NCBI RefSeq assembly: GCF_007993795.1
Contig: NZ_CP042476.1
Span: 2,418,001 to 2,482,000 of the forward strand
Origin: Antarcticibacterium arcticum
Lineage (GTDB): Bacteria; Bacteroidota; Bacteroidia; Flavobacteriales; Flavobacteriaceae
Reading direction: 5' to 3'
Length of the DNA stretch: 64,000 nt
The translations under genes were made by a program, and so were the position numbers. Shown piece after piece: positions 8,775 to 18,581 of this stretch. The stretch's first letter is position 1, and each line of letters starts with the position of its first letter. A model generated the notes under the pieces. That model did not search any database. It saw only the letters and a program-made list of their open reading frames with translations, and had not been told where the DNA came from.

Positions 8775-10353
8775 CTTTCTCAACAATTAAATCTTCATCA
8801 CCAAGTTCAAATTTTTCCTGCTGTGGCAATTCTCTTTCATTATCCTCTGCCCCATGCGTAAGTCTCTTTAAAGGCTTCAGCATAAGCAATACAATTCCTG
8901 CAAAAGTCACCGTGAAAATGGTGATCCCAAGAAAGATCGCGATATCTCCCGCTTCTGAAGCAAAGGCTCCAAGGGTTCCTGCCACCTTGTTTCCAAGGCC
9001 TGTAGCTGCAAAATAAACTCCCATCATTAATGAAGCATATTTAACCGGCGAAAGTTTTGTAATGAAAGAAAGCGCTACCGGTGATGAGCATAATTCCCCT
9101 ATAGTATGTAATAGGTAGGCAAGTACCAGCCAGTACATAGCAGAAGCTCCCTGAGCTTCAAACTCCATAGCTGCAAACACCATGAATACAAACCCAAGAC
9201 CCATAATAATAACCCCGGTTGCCATTTTAAAAATGGAAGAAGCCTCTTTATTTTTCAATTTTCTCTTAGCCCAGAAATTGGCTACCAAAACTCCGAATAT
9301 TATAATAAACATTGCATTTAGTGACTGGAACCAGGAGGCAGGAACTTCAGCTCCTATTCCAAACGGAAGATTGAAAGGGATCATCCTGTCCGTTTTTTCC
9401 ATCGCATAGATGTTCATAAGGCCACCGGCCTGTTCAAATGCCCCCCAGAATACGATCACCAGGATAAAGGAAAGCAACATTACCACATACCTGTCTTTCA
9501 TCACCTGGCTGGTAAGATCTTTGTACACCATCATCATCATTGCTACAACAAGGGTTAGGAAAATAAAGAGCAATCCATATGCAATACCCATTGCGTACAT
9601 TCCCCAAAGAGAACCGGCAAATAGTATTACTGTAATGACAAGTTGTTTTGGAGACCTGAACAGATCTGTGAAAAGACTGCCTAAGGAGGCTCCTTCATCA
9701 CGTTCTACTTTTGAAAGCAGGTTTCCTACATTTGTAAGATATTTTTGACCCCACAGGTACACCATTAATCCAAAAGCCATGGCGATTCCGGCAAGTCCAA
9801 ACCCGTAATGCCAGCCATATACTTCCCCTACGGTTCCAACTATAATACTGGAAAGGAAAGCTCCCAGGTTTATCCCTATGTAAAAAATGGTAAAACCTTT
9901 ATCTCTTCTTATATCACCTTCGCGGTATAATCCTCCCACCATGGTGGAAATGTTAGGCTTTAATAGACCCACCCCGGCTATAATTAATCCCAAACCGGAA
10001 TAAAAAGCCCACATTTCTTCTACTGCCAGGATACCATGGCCTATTACCAAAATTATCCCTCCAATAAGAACTGCCTTTTTCTGCCCGAAGACCTTATCTG
10101 CAAGGATCCCTCCGGGAATGGAAACAACATACACAAGCATGGTGTACCATCCATATAGCACCAGGGCTTCAGCTGAAGTCCAGCCAAGTCCGGCATTACC
10201 TTCAGTAGTCGCGCTCACAAGGTAAAGCACAAGGATGGCGCGCATACCATAGTAGGAAAAACGTTCCCACATTTCAGTAAAGAATAAAATAAATAATCCT
10301 ACGGGATGCCCGAATAATTCTTTTTGATCAACGGGGGGTGCAGTATTTGCCAT
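8752..10353 (-). CDS. POT/PTR-family peptide MFS transporter (first copy)
   Basis: A second proton-dependent oligopeptide transporter of 533 residues with the same FTEMWERFSYYGMRAILVLY signature, DKVFGQKKA loop and FYIGINLGAFLS PTR motif. The polar C-terminal tail (about 40 residues, rich in Glu, Asp and Arg) overlaps the start of the next transporter. It sits 26 bp downstream of dipeptidyl peptidase IV, whose products, N-terminal dipeptides, are the usual substrates of this family. The tandem pair points to two carriers with different affinity or substrate range; that difference is inferred. Confidence 0.94.
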   Translation of the reverse strand: MANTAPPVDQKELFGHPVGLFILFFTEMWERFSYYGMRAILVLYLVSATTEGNAGLGWTSAEALVLYGWYTMLVYVVSIPGGILADKVFGQKKAVLIGGIILVIGHGILAVEEMWAFYSGLGLIIAGVGLLKPNISTMVGGLYREGDIRRDKGFTIFYIGINLGAFLSSIIVGTVGEVYGWHYGFGLAGIAMAFGLMVYLWGQKYLTNVGNLLSKVERDEGASLGSLFTDLFRSPKQLVITVILFAGSLWGMYAMGIAYGLLFIFLTLVVAMMMMVYKDLTSQVMKDRYVVMLLSFILVIVFWGAFEQAGGLMNIYAMEKTDRMIPFNLPFGIGAEVPASWFQSLNAMFIIIFGVLVANFWAKRKLKNKEASSIFKMATGVIIMGLGFVFMVFAAMEFEAQGASAMYWLVLAYLLHTIGELCSSPVALSFITKLSPVKYASLMMGVYFAATGLGNKVAGTLGAFASEAGDIAIFLGITIFTVTFAGIVLLMLKPLKRLTHGAEDNERELPQQEKFELGDEDLIVEKDGRNRRN

Positions 10354-10379
10354 TTATTAAAAGTTGTTAGGGTTTGTTA

Positions 10380-12551
10380 TTATAGTTTTTCTTTGATAAA
10401 ATTGGTCATTTTGGTATAAAGGTGCAATCTGGTATTCCCGCCATAAATGCCATGGTTCTTATCTGGATAGATAGCCCAGTCAAATTGTTTATTTGCCTGT
10501 ACCAGCGCTTCAATAAGCCTCATTGTGTTTTGAACGTGAACATTATCATCTGCGCTGCCGTGAACAAGTAGAAAATCACCTTTTAATTTATCTACGTGAT
10601 TAATAGGCGAATTTTCGTCATAACCAGTGGGGTTTTCCTGCGGAGTGGTCATATATCTTTCCGTATAAATGGTATCATAGAACCTCCAGCTGGTTACCGG
10701 CGCTACTGAAATTGCCATAGAGAAAACATCATTCCCTTTCATTATGGCATTGGCTGCCATGAAACCGCCGTAACTCCAACCCCAAATTCCTATTCTGGAT
10801 TCATCAATATAATCATAGGAACCTAGAAGTTTTGCAGCGTCTATTTGATCTTCCAATTCATATTTTCCAAGTTCATTCTGGGTCACCTTTTTAAATTCTG
10901 CCCCTTTATAACCAGTTCCGCGACCATCAACCGTCGCAACTATGTAGCCTTCATTTGCCAGTAACTGGTACCAGTAATCATTGCTCCCAAAATAAGAGTT
11001 GGAAACAGATTGTGACCCGGGCCCGGAATACTGGAACATTAATAAGGGATACTTTTTATTTTCATCAAAATCTACCGGTTTTATCATCCACATATTTAAA
11101 TCGTTCCCGTTCACTTTGATAGTAGTGAGAACTTTTGGCGCGAAATTGTAGGCCTGTGATTTTTTAACCAACTCCTGATTGTCCTTTATTTTGCGAACCA
11201 GCTTTCCGGTTTTGGCATCATGCAAGGTAAACTCGTAAGGGGTGGTGGTATTGGTGAAGCTATTGATGAAGTAGGTAAAATCTGCGCTAAAATCGGCACT
11301 GTTCATACCTGTTTTTTGCGTGAGGCGTTTTTTAGAATTTCCGTTTGGTTTAATGGAGTAAACATCACGGTTTACACTGCCATTTTCTGTACTTTGATAA
11401 AAAATTGTATTGGATTTAGGATCAAACCCATAATAATTGGTCACTTCCCAATTCCCTTTGGTAACCTGGTTCTTTAATTTTCCGGATTTGTCATAATGAT
11501 AAATGTGATTATTCCCATCCTGCTCGCTGGTCCAGATAAAACTGTTATTCTTTAAAAATGTGAGGTTATCTGTAACATCTACATAAGCCTTGTCTTTTTC
11601 GTTCAAAATAAGCTTTACCTCATTATTGGCCGAATTTACAAAGAACAGGTCAAGATTATTTTGATGGCGGTTAAGCACCTGAACACTTAAAAGGTTGGGA
11701 TCACTTGTCCATTTAATTCGGGGAATGTAAAAATCCTCATAATCTCCAAGGTTCACCTCATTGGTGGACTTTTCATTTAAATGATATAGATGCAGGGAAA
11801 CTTCAGCGTTCTTTTCCCCGGCTTTTGGATATTTAAAAGTTGAGGCGCCGGGGTATAGATCTGCTCCATACATATCCATTGAAAATTCAGGCACGTCAAC
11901 TTCATCAAATCTCAAGAAAGCCAGATGATCTCCACTTGCATTCCAGTCGAAAGCACGCACAAATGAGAATTCCTCCTCATACACCCAATCTGTCACCCCG
12001 TTGATGATCTCATTCTTTTTCCCATCTGTGGTAACCTGGATCTCCTCGCCGGAAGAAAGGTCTTTTATATAGATGTTATTCTCAAATACATATGCCATCC
12101 TGGAAGCATCAGGAGAAAAAGTAGGCTCCTGGATCATATTTTGGCTTACTTTGGTAAGGGTTCCCGTGGCTACATCATATACAAAATAGATCCCGCGGGA
12201 AGACCTGCGAAAGATCTGTTCCACCTGGGAACCCAACAGGATCTTATTTTCATTGTCACTTAACTTGTAGCCCTGGAATCTTGAGATTTCCTCAAGATTG
12301 GCACTGTTTAGCAAACTTCTTTTCTTTTCACCTGTTTTATAATCATATACATCTATGCTGCTGGATCCCGCCCGGCGGTCCTGGTTTAGAATGATATATT
12401 CTGTTCCATTGTTCATGGAACGAAGGGATTCCATTCTTTGCTGGCTAAAGGTGCCATTATAGATCTCTTCAAGTGTAATCTTCTTGTCCTGGGCAAAAAC
12501 CGCTGCAGTTCCTACCCAAAAAAGGATAAGTACAGTTTTGAATAACTTCAT
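10380..12551 (-). CDS. dipeptidyl peptidase IV-like S9 peptidase
   Basis: Secreted or periplasmic serine peptidase of 723 residues, removing X-Pro or X-Ala dipeptides from peptide N-termini. A signal peptide (residues 1-20, ending VFAQ) precedes the N-terminal beta-propeller (about residues 40-480), in which DWVYEEEF supplies the Glu pair that binds the substrate amino terminus in DPP IV. The alpha/beta-hydrolase domain has the nucleophile Ser593 in GWSYGG, Asp668/669 in HGSADDNVH and His700 in KNHGIYGG. Length and motif order match flavobacterial DPP IV. It is the first gene of an apparent operon with two peptide transporters. Confidence 0.95.
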   Translation of the reverse strand: MKLFKTVLILFWVGTAAVFAQDKKITLEEIYNGTFSQQRMESLRSMNNGTEYIILNQDRRAGSSSIDVYDYKTGEKKRSLLNSANLEEISRFQGYKLSDNENKILLGSQVEQIFRRSSRGIYFVYDVATGTLTKVSQNMIQEPTFSPDASRMAYVFENNIYIKDLSSGEEIQVTTDGKKNEIINGVTDWVYEEEFSFVRAFDWNASGDHLAFLRFDEVDVPEFSMDMYGADLYPGASTFKYPKAGEKNAEVSLHLYHLNEKSTNEVNLGDYEDFYIPRIKWTSDPNLLSVQVLNRHQNNLDLFFVNSANNEVKLILNEKDKAYVDVTDNLTFLKNNSFIWTSEQDGNNHIYHYDKSGKLKNQVTKGNWEVTNYYGFDPKSNTIFYQSTENGSVNRDVYSIKPNGNSKKRLTQKTGMNSADFSADFTYFINSFTNTTTPYEFTLHDAKTGKLVRKIKDNQELVKKSQAYNFAPKVLTTIKVNGNDLNMWMIKPVDFDENKKYPLLMFQYSGPGSQSVSNSYFGSNDYWYQLLANEGYIVATVDGRGTGYKGAEFKKVTQNELGKYELEDQIDAAKLLGSYDYIDESRIGIWGWSYGGFMAANAIMKGNDVFSMAISVAPVTSWRFYDTIYTERYMTTPQENPTGYDENSPINHVDKLKGDFLLVHGSADDNVHVQNTMRLIEALVQANKQFDWAIYPDKNHGIYGGNTRLHLYTKMTNFIKEKL

Positions 12552-12722
12552 AAAATGTAGAAAATAATTTTGTAGGCCAAGTTTACTAAAAAATCGGCAA
12601 AAAACGGCGTTTTTGAGTGTTAAATCCTAACATTTTGTTAAAGCTTTTTTGGCTCAAGTTGAGTTAAATGGGATTTTCTCCCTTAATACCTTCTTTGCGT
12701 ATGGGAATAACAGCGTTAATTG

Positions 12723-12730
12723 TATCTTTG
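12723..12730 (+). promoter_or_regulatory. promoter -7 element for HMG-CoA reductase
   Basis: TATCTTTG matches the Bacteroidetes -7 consensus TAnnTTTG exactly and lies 20 bp before the chosen ATG at 12751. The nearest upstream TTG (12695-12697) is 25 bp away, slightly longer than the usual 17-23. Confidence 0.6.
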
Positions 12731-12750
12731 AACTCTTAAAATTCCCCAGA

Positions 12751-14067
12751 ATGATCACACCTGTAAGCGGTTTTTCCAAATTGAGCAAAGAAGAAAAAAT
12801 AGCCTGGTTGTCAAACACCTACCTTAAAAATTCTCCTCAAAGCGAAGCAGTTTTACGCCAGTACTGGCATCCAGATTCCGGCTTGCAGCAATTGCACGAG
12901 GAGTTTACAGAGAATACGCTAAGCAATTTTTATTTACCCTTTGGAATAGCTCCAAACTTTGAGATCAATGGGAAATTATTTGCCATTCCTATGGCAATTG
13001 AAGAAAGTTCGGTGATAGCAGCGGCAAGCAAGGCCGCAAAATTCTGGAAGACCCGGGGCGGTTTCAAGGCAACCGTGATCAATACTACCAAAATAGGACA
13101 GGTTCATTTTATATTTAAAGGGAATGACAGCCTTTTACAGGAATTTTTTGCTGAAATAAAGCCACAATTGCTGGAAGGTGTTTCGGGTATAACCCGAAAT
13201 ATGGAAAAACGCGGTGGCGGGGTGTTGGATATAGAATTGCGTAACAGGACCCATCTTATGGAAGGCTACTATCAGCTTCACTGTAAATTTGAGACCAAAG
13301 ATTCCATGGGAGCCAATTTTATAAACTCCTGTCTTGAAAAATTTGCTGAGATATTTAAGGATTCAGCCTCGCATAATGAGAAGTTTTCGGACAGTGGTAC
13401 CGAACCGGAAGTGATCATGAGCATACTTTCCAATTTTGTTCCGGAATGTATCGTACGGGCAGAAGTTTCCTGTCCTGTGAAGGACCTTGAAGACGAGAAA
13501 AACCGTGACGCCACACTCTTTGCCAATAAATTTTTAACCGCCCTTAAAATTGCTGAAATTGAGCCTTATCGTGCAGTAACCCATAATAAAGGGATCATGA
13601 ACGGGATAGATGCTGTGGTGCTTGCCACAGGAAACGATTTCAGGGCGGTAGAAGCCGGGATCCATGCCTACGCTTCAAAGGACGGGAGATATACCAGCCT
13701 AACTCATGCAAGTGTAGAGGATGGGATCTTTAAGTTCTGGATGGAAATTCCCCTTGCGGTGGGTACCGTGGGAGGCCTTACCAATCTTCACCCGCTTGTA
13801 AAGGTGGCCCTGGAGATACTTCAGAAACCTTCAGCAAGGGAATTAATGGAAATAATAGCGGTGGCAGGCCTTGCCCAAAACTTTGCGGCTATAAAATCCC
13901 TGGTTACCACAGGAATCCAACAGGGACATATGAAAATGCATTTGATGAATATTTTGAATCAGTACAATGCAACTCCTGAAGAAAAGAAGGAGCTTATCCA
14001 CTATTTCAAGAAACATACAGTTACCCACAGCAGCGTAGAAGACCAATTAGAGAAAATAAGAAGATGA
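12751..14067 (+). CDS. mvaA: hydroxymethylglutaryl-CoA reductase (class II type)
   Basis: Reduces HMG-CoA to mevalonate, or in class II enzymes may run the reverse way; a mevalonate-forming role fits the other pathway genes in this window. 438 residues. Visible motifs are PFGIAPNFEING, the catalytic Glu in MAIEESSVIAAAS, the Lys in HNKGIMNGID, the Asp in TGNDFRAVEAG, the Gly-rich GTVGGLTNLHP and a C-terminal GHMKMH that supplies the catalytic His. The ATG at 12751 gives the family-like start; an upstream TTG frame would run through the promoter. It overlaps the next kinase gene by 4 bp. Confidence 0.93.
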   Translation: MITPVSGFSKLSKEEKIAWLSNTYLKNSPQSEAVLRQYWHPDSGLQQLHEEFTENTLSNFYLPFGIAPNFEINGKLFAIPMAIEESSVIAAASKAAKFWKTRGGFKATVINTTKIGQVHFIFKGNDSLLQEFFAEIKPQLLEGVSGITRNMEKRGGGVLDIELRNRTHLMEGYYQLHCKFETKDSMGANFINSCLEKFAEIFKDSASHNEKFSDSGTEPEVIMSILSNFVPECIVRAEVSCPVKDLEDEKNRDATLFANKFLTALKIAEIEPYRAVTHNKGIMNGIDAVVLATGNDFRAVEAGIHAYASKDGRYTSLTHASVEDGIFKFWMEIPLAVGTVGGLTNLHPLVKVALEILQKPSARELMEIIAVAGLAQNFAAIKSLVTTGIQQGHMKMHLMNILNQYNATPEEKKELIHYFKKHTVTHSSVEDQLEKIRR

Positions 14068-15005
14068 CCGGGAAATTTTACAGCCATGGGAAGTTATTGA
14101 TCACCGGCGAATATGTGGTTCTGGATGGGGCAATGGCGCTGGCGATACCTTCAAGATTTGGTCAATCTCTGGAAATTGAAGCGAACCATGATAATAAAAT
14201 TCACTGGACCGCTCTGGACCACAAGGGAAATGAATGGTTTAAAACCTCGCTGATCTTAAAGGGCGGCGAACTAATATTTGCTGAAGGGAACACACATCCC
14301 ACAGAACCGGAAAGCAGATTGCTGCAGGTGCTTACTGAAGCTCTTAAATTGAATTCTGAAGTACTAAATTCCCAATCGGGGTTGAATGTCACAACAAAGC
14401 TGGAGTTTCCGCAAAACTGGGGCCTTGGAAGTTCTTCTACCTTTATAAATAATGTTGCACAATGGTTCAGGATAGATCCCTATGAATTGCTGAAAAACAC
14501 TTTTGGAGGCAGCGGTTATGATATTGCGGCAGCCCAAAATGAAGAGCCCATCACATTTCAGTTAACAAAAGAAAAGCAAAGCGTACTTATCTCAAATTTT
14601 GATCCTTCTTTTAAGGATCAATTATTTTTTGTCCACCTAAACCGAAAGCAGAACAGCCGGGCATCAATAGCCCATTATAAGGCACAGTCTACCGCAAGAG
14701 TTAATGATACCGTAGCCCGGATCTCAGCCTTAACTGATAGTTTTATTAGCTGCAACAATATTGAAGAGTTCGCATTGCTTATTGAAATTCACGAAACACT
14801 TATCTCTAAATTGATCAATACCCCAAAAGTCAAATCCACCCAATTCCCCGATTTTCCCGGGGCTATTAAAAGCCTGGGCGGCTGGGGCGGGGATTTTATT
14901 TTGGCGACGGGAGGACAGGATGAAATGGATTATTTCCGGGAGAAAGGTTATACTACCATTGTTTCCTATGAGGAAATGGTGAAAAATAAAACCCCACAGG
15001 TTTAA
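14064..15005 (+). CDS. GYDIA-family GHMP kinase, candidate phosphomevalonate kinase
   Basis: A 313-residue small-molecule kinase of the GHMP superfamily. The substrate-binding N-terminus has FYSHGKLLITGEYVVLDG, motif 2 is the ATP-binding WGLGSSSTFINN, and the name-giving GGSGYDIAAA replaces the usual mevalonate-kinase acid region; a glycine-rich GGWGGDF forms motif 3. The ATG overlaps the HMG-CoA reductase stop (ATGA), so both are coupled. Since mevalonate kinase and diphosphomevalonate decarboxylase occur at 59462-61737 and no classic phosphomevalonate kinase is seen here, this gene is the natural candidate for that step. That assignment is inferred. Confidence 0.87.
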   Translation: MTGKFYSHGKLLITGEYVVLDGAMALAIPSRFGQSLEIEANHDNKIHWTALDHKGNEWFKTSLILKGGELIFAEGNTHPTEPESRLLQVLTEALKLNSEVLNSQSGLNVTTKLEFPQNWGLGSSSTFINNVAQWFRIDPYELLKNTFGGSGYDIAAAQNEEPITFQLTKEKQSVLISNFDPSFKDQLFFVHLNRKQNSRASIAHYKAQSTARVNDTVARISALTDSFISCNNIEEFALLIEIHETLISKLINTPKVKSTQFPDFPGAIKSLGGWGGDFILATGGQDEMDYFREKGYTTIVSYEEMVKNKTPQV

Positions 15006-15010
15006 ATAAA

Positions 15011-15044
15011 AAGACCTCACAAGTTTTGAAAAGCTGTGAGGCCT
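15011..15044. terminator. imperfect hairpin between convergent genes
   Basis: ACCTCACA (15014-15021) can pair with TGTGAGGC (15035-15042) across a T/A-rich loop that can extend the stem. It lies between the kinase gene and the convergent PpiD-like gene and belongs to the same sequence family as the hairpin at 49561. There is no long T run, so termination strength is uncertain. Confidence 0.5.
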
Positions 15045-15066
15045 GGTAAATCTTATAAACGTTCTC

Positions 15067-17187
15067 CTAGTAGAAGTTCGCTCTGTTATCTTCGATCTTG
15101 GCGTTTTCCTTCAAAGCTTCAAAAACCCTGTTTTCAACACCTTGTCTTCTTTGTTGGGTTTGTTGGGTAGCAAAATTTCTGTAAGATTCCATACCTGCAG
15201 CCTTATTCAAAGAAACCAATTCTACCACATATACTCCTTTTGCTCCTGCAACAGGCTTGCTTACCTGGCCAGGTTGAAGTCCAAATGCCGCACCCACAAC
15301 TTCAGGTTCATTTCCTGCTCCCGCTAAAGTTGGATTTTTCATATTCACGGCATTGGCAGTCTGAACACTGGCGTTTTGGCTTTGTGCAATTTGCTCAAGG
15401 CTGTTTCCGGTTATTTTCCCTTTTAATAATTCTGCTTTCTTCTCTTTTAGAAGAATTGGCGTTACGGTAGCCGAAGCATCTTCAGCACTCATAACCCCCT
15501 CTTTCTTAACAGCAGTAACCTGGGCTACAACATAACCGCCAGGAATTTCAAACCTTTTTACATCACCCGCCTTTACGCCATCTTCAAAAGCCCATTGAAC
15601 AATTCTTCTTTGTGGCCCTACACCGGGAATATTTTCTTCCAAGGCTTTTACATCCTTAACAGTACGCACTTCGTAGTTTTCTTTCTTGGCAACCGCTGCA
15701 AAATCATCATTTTTAGCAGCGATCTCAAATTTGGTCACTTTGGTATATAGGTCATTCAAAGATTTTTCTGAAGGCTGAATATCTCTCGCTATGGTTGCAA
15801 TTTTAACCGCGCGTTCTTCAGCTGTCTTTTCTTCCACATTGATCACGTGGTATCCAAAATCTGATTCTACCACGCCAACACTTCCGGGAGTATTATCAAA
15901 TACAAAATCATTGAAAGCAGGGATCATATCTCCAGGCCTGAAATACCCAAGATCACCCCCCTGAACGGCCGATGCCTGATCTGCACTGAATTCAGCTGCA
16001 AGATCTGTCAATTTTGTCTTATCGCTTCTTACCACTCCGGCTAAACTATCGGCAAGGCTTTTGGCCTGTTCTTTAGTTCTGGTAGCACCTGCCGCAGTTG
16101 GCAGTCCTTGCCAGGAGATCATAATATGGCTGGCCTTTGCGGAATCTGCAATCTGGCGCGCTTCTATCATTCTTGAAACTTTCCAGTATCCACCTTCCTT
16201 GTAGGGGCCATAAAGCTCACCCGGTTGTAAATTGAAGATCTCATTGGCGAAATCGCTGTTAAACTGATCTCTGAAAATAAAACGATCCTGGTACTGAATA
16301 TCTGAATTTCTGTTTACAAAAGTTTCAATGTCTGTAGTGTTTTGGAATCCTGCCACAGTATCATTGCTATTGGTTGATGCATTGAACTGCATTCTCCCCG
16401 CAAGGGATTCATCTATAAGTTTACGTGCTTCGGCTTCATCTTCCTGAGAAGCTTGTTCAGGAAAAACTACAAACTGAAGGTCTCTGGCTTTTTCAGCCTT
16501 AAACCTTTTTTGATGTTTTTTCACATAATCCCTAATTTCTCCTTTGGTAACTTCCACCTCACTATCGGGAATGCTGGTGTAAGGAAGTTGCACAAATTTC
16601 AAATCTACATTATCATTTTCCAGACGGTATGCCTGCTCCCCTTCAACTAAGGTTGCACTAACACCTGCTCTTATCAGGTTGTAATAAATATTTTCTCTTG
16701 CACTTTCGGCAATTGAATTCTCATAGGTTACCCATTGCTGGTAAGCCTCGGGTGAAGTTGCTCTAAGGTTTGCAACATATTCCTGCATCCTGTTTTCATC
16801 AAACATCCCTGCTTCATTTGTGAAATTGGGATTATTGGCAAGTTGCATTCTAAGCAACCGTCTTACCTGTGCTTCTCCTACATCAATCCCAAGTTCTTTG
16901 AACTGCTCTTCAAGGACTACCTCACGAAGTTTAAAATCCCAAACCTGGTTAACAGCCTGAGCGGTAGAGGCATTGGCCCCCATATTTCTCTGGTAAGCAT
17001 CCACCTGCCTGGCAAAATCTTCCCTGCTTATTTCTTCTCCGTTCACAGTAGCAATCACATTTTGTGATTTTTGCGAACTCATTCCTCCATTACGAATTAC
17101 ATCGGCCAGAACGAAAGCAAAAAGGGCCAATGCAATAATAATTATCAAGAAAACAGACTGTTGTCTTATTTTATTTAATACTGCCAT
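15067..17187 (-). CDS. PpiD/SurA-like periplasmic peptidyl-prolyl isomerase, membrane anchored
   Basis: Envelope folding factor, 706 residues. A single N-terminal membrane anchor (about residues 12-32) leads into a SurA_N-like helical chaperone domain, NGEEISREDFARQVDAYQR being its typical opening, followed by a parvulin-type PPIC domain at about residues 340-450 (AKASHIMI, GGDLGYFRPGDMIPAF, DFGYHVI). A second, degenerate PPIC-like region and a helical C-terminus follow. This is the usual architecture of the flavobacterial PpiD homologue, which assists outer membrane protein biogenesis. It is the last gene of the coaX-lptC operon, 98 bp after the CorC-like gene, a gap large enough for its own promoter. 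Confidence 0.92.
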   Translation of the reverse strand: MAVLNKIRQQSVFLIIIIALALFAFVLADVIRNGGMSSQKSQNVIATVNGEEISREDFARQVDAYQRNMGANASTAQAVNQVWDFKLREVVLEEQFKELGIDVGEAQVRRLLRMQLANNPNFTNEAGMFDENRMQEYVANLRATSPEAYQQWVTYENSIAESARENIYYNLIRAGVSATLVEGEQAYRLENDNVDLKFVQLPYTSIPDSEVEVTKGEIRDYVKKHQKRFKAEKARDLQFVVFPEQASQEDEAEARKLIDESLAGRMQFNASTNSNDTVAGFQNTTDIETFVNRNSDIQYQDRFIFRDQFNSDFANEIFNLQPGELYGPYKEGGYWKVSRMIEARQIADSAKASHIMISWQGLPTAAGATRTKEQAKSLADSLAGVVRSDKTKLTDLAAEFSADQASAVQGGDLGYFRPGDMIPAFNDFVFDNTPGSVGVVESDFGYHVINVEEKTAEERAVKIATIARDIQPSEKSLNDLYTKVTKFEIAAKNDDFAAVAKKENYEVRTVKDVKALEENIPGVGPQRRIVQWAFEDGVKAGDVKRFEIPGGYVVAQVTAVKKEGVMSAEDASATVTPILLKEKKAELLKGKITGNSLEQIAQSQNASVQTANAVNMKNPTLAGAGNEPEVVGAAFGLQPGQVSKPVAGAKGVYVVELVSLNKAAGMESYRNFATQQTQQRRQGVENRVFEALKENAKIEDNRANFY

Positions 17188-17285
17188 TTGTAGTTGTTGT
17201 TTATTCTAATATAGTGGGCGAAAATAGTGTTTTTCACCAAATTAAAAAACTTAATATTTGCAAAATATTAACTATTTTGAAGGAA

Positions 17286-18575
17286 TTAATCTTTTGGGCG
17301 CATCTCCAGCTCTACCAATTCAATTTTGGTAGTGGATACCTCCAGGATCTTAATATTGAAGTGTTCAATTTGTACTTCCTCAAACTGTTGCGGGATCTCT
17401 TCAGTAAAATTTGTGATGAATCCGCCAAGGGTTTCATAGTTCTCCCCTTCAGGAATGTCTAGCTTATATGCCTCATTAAGGTAATCTACTTCCAGCCTTG
17501 CCGAAAATTTATAATGATGCTCTCCCAGTTTTTCCTCGATAAGATTTACGGGATCGTGCTCATCTTCAATTTCGCCAAAAAGTTCCTCCACAATATCCTC
17601 TACTGTGATCATCCCGCTTGTTCCGCCATATTCGTCAATTACCACCGCGATACTTTTTCGTTTTTTAATAAGGATGTTCAGCACATCTTTAACCCACATG
17701 GTCTCTGGCACAAAAACAACCGGCAAGAGGATTGATTTGAGGGTCTTAGGCCTTTTGAAAAGCTCAAAGGAATGTATATAACCTATAATGTCATCTACGG
17801 TTTCATTGTAGATAAGGATCTTGGAAAGCCCGGTATCTGTAAAGGTCTGGATTAGATCGCCGGGGGCCACATTAAAATCTACCGCAACAATTTCGGTACG
17901 CGGGATCATTACTTCCCGGGCTTTAATATCTGAAAATTCCAGGGCATTCTGAAAGATTTGTATTTCTGAATCTACCTCTTCCCGGGATTCAACTGTTTCC
18001 ATTTGTTCATTGATGAAATTTCCCAGTTCGATCTTTGTAAAGGCCAGCTGTACTTCATCTCCGGCTGTTTTAAAGAATCTTTTCAGAATAAGGTCTGAGA
18101 TCCAGATCACAAAATCTGAAATAAAACTGAAGATCAGGTAGAACAGGTAAGCAGGAACCGCAAAGAATTTAAGCAGTACATTGGAATATATCTGGAAAAA
18201 TACCTTGGGAAGAAATTCCGCAGTAAAAAGTATCACCAGGGTGGAGATCACTGTTTGGGTAAGCAGAGGAAAATCTGAAATAAAGAAATTTGCAAGGCCA
18301 CTTTCCACGGGTTTAAACCCAACCAGCCAGGCCATTATAAGGTCTCCCATGTAGAATCCATATACCACCAGGGCTATGTTATTCCCCACCAGCATGGTAG
18401 CTATAAATTTAGAAGGCTTTTTGGTAAGGCGTTTAAGTACGGTAGCCAGAAAACCACCCTGCCTTTTTTCGATCTCTATAAAGATCTTATTGGAAGAAAT
18501 AAATGCGATCTCCATACCGGAAAAAAATGCCGACAGGATAAGGGCAAGAACAATAATAAGAATGTTGATCTCCAT
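17286..18575 (-). CDS. CorC/HlyC-like (GldE-type) CNNM-CBS membrane protein
   Basis: A 429-residue inner-membrane protein with an N-terminal CNNM (DUF21) domain of four helices (roughly residues 1-165), a CBS pair beginning at AREVMIPRTEIVAVD, the highly conserved VIDEYGGTSGMITVEDIVEEL segment, and a C-terminal CorC_HlyC domain (about residues 340-425). Members are proposed to act in divalent-cation transport; GldE, a relative, is linked to gliding motility and type IX secretion in Flavobacteria. The neighbours lptC and ppiD are those often found beside the general family member. Whether it is GldE itself cannot be decided from this window. Confidence 0.88.
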   Translation of the reverse strand: MEINILIIVLALILSAFFSGMEIAFISSNKIFIEIEKRQGGFLATVLKRLTKKPSKFIATMLVGNNIALVVYGFYMGDLIMAWLVGFKPVESGLANFFISDFPLLTQTVISTLVILFTAEFLPKVFFQIYSNVLLKFFAVPAYLFYLIFSFISDFVIWISDLILKRFFKTAGDEVQLAFTKIELGNFINEQMETVESREEVDSEIQIFQNALEFSDIKAREVMIPRTEIVAVDFNVAPGDLIQTFTDTGLSKILIYNETVDDIIGYIHSFELFKRPKTLKSILLPVVFVPETMWVKDVLNILIKKRKSIAVVIDEYGGTSGMITVEDIVEELFGEIEDEHDPVNLIEEKLGEHHYKFSARLEVDYLNEAYKLDIPEGENYETLGGFITNFTEEIPQQFEEVQIEHFNIKILEVSTTKIELVELEMRPKD

Positions 18576-18581
18576 ACAGGA

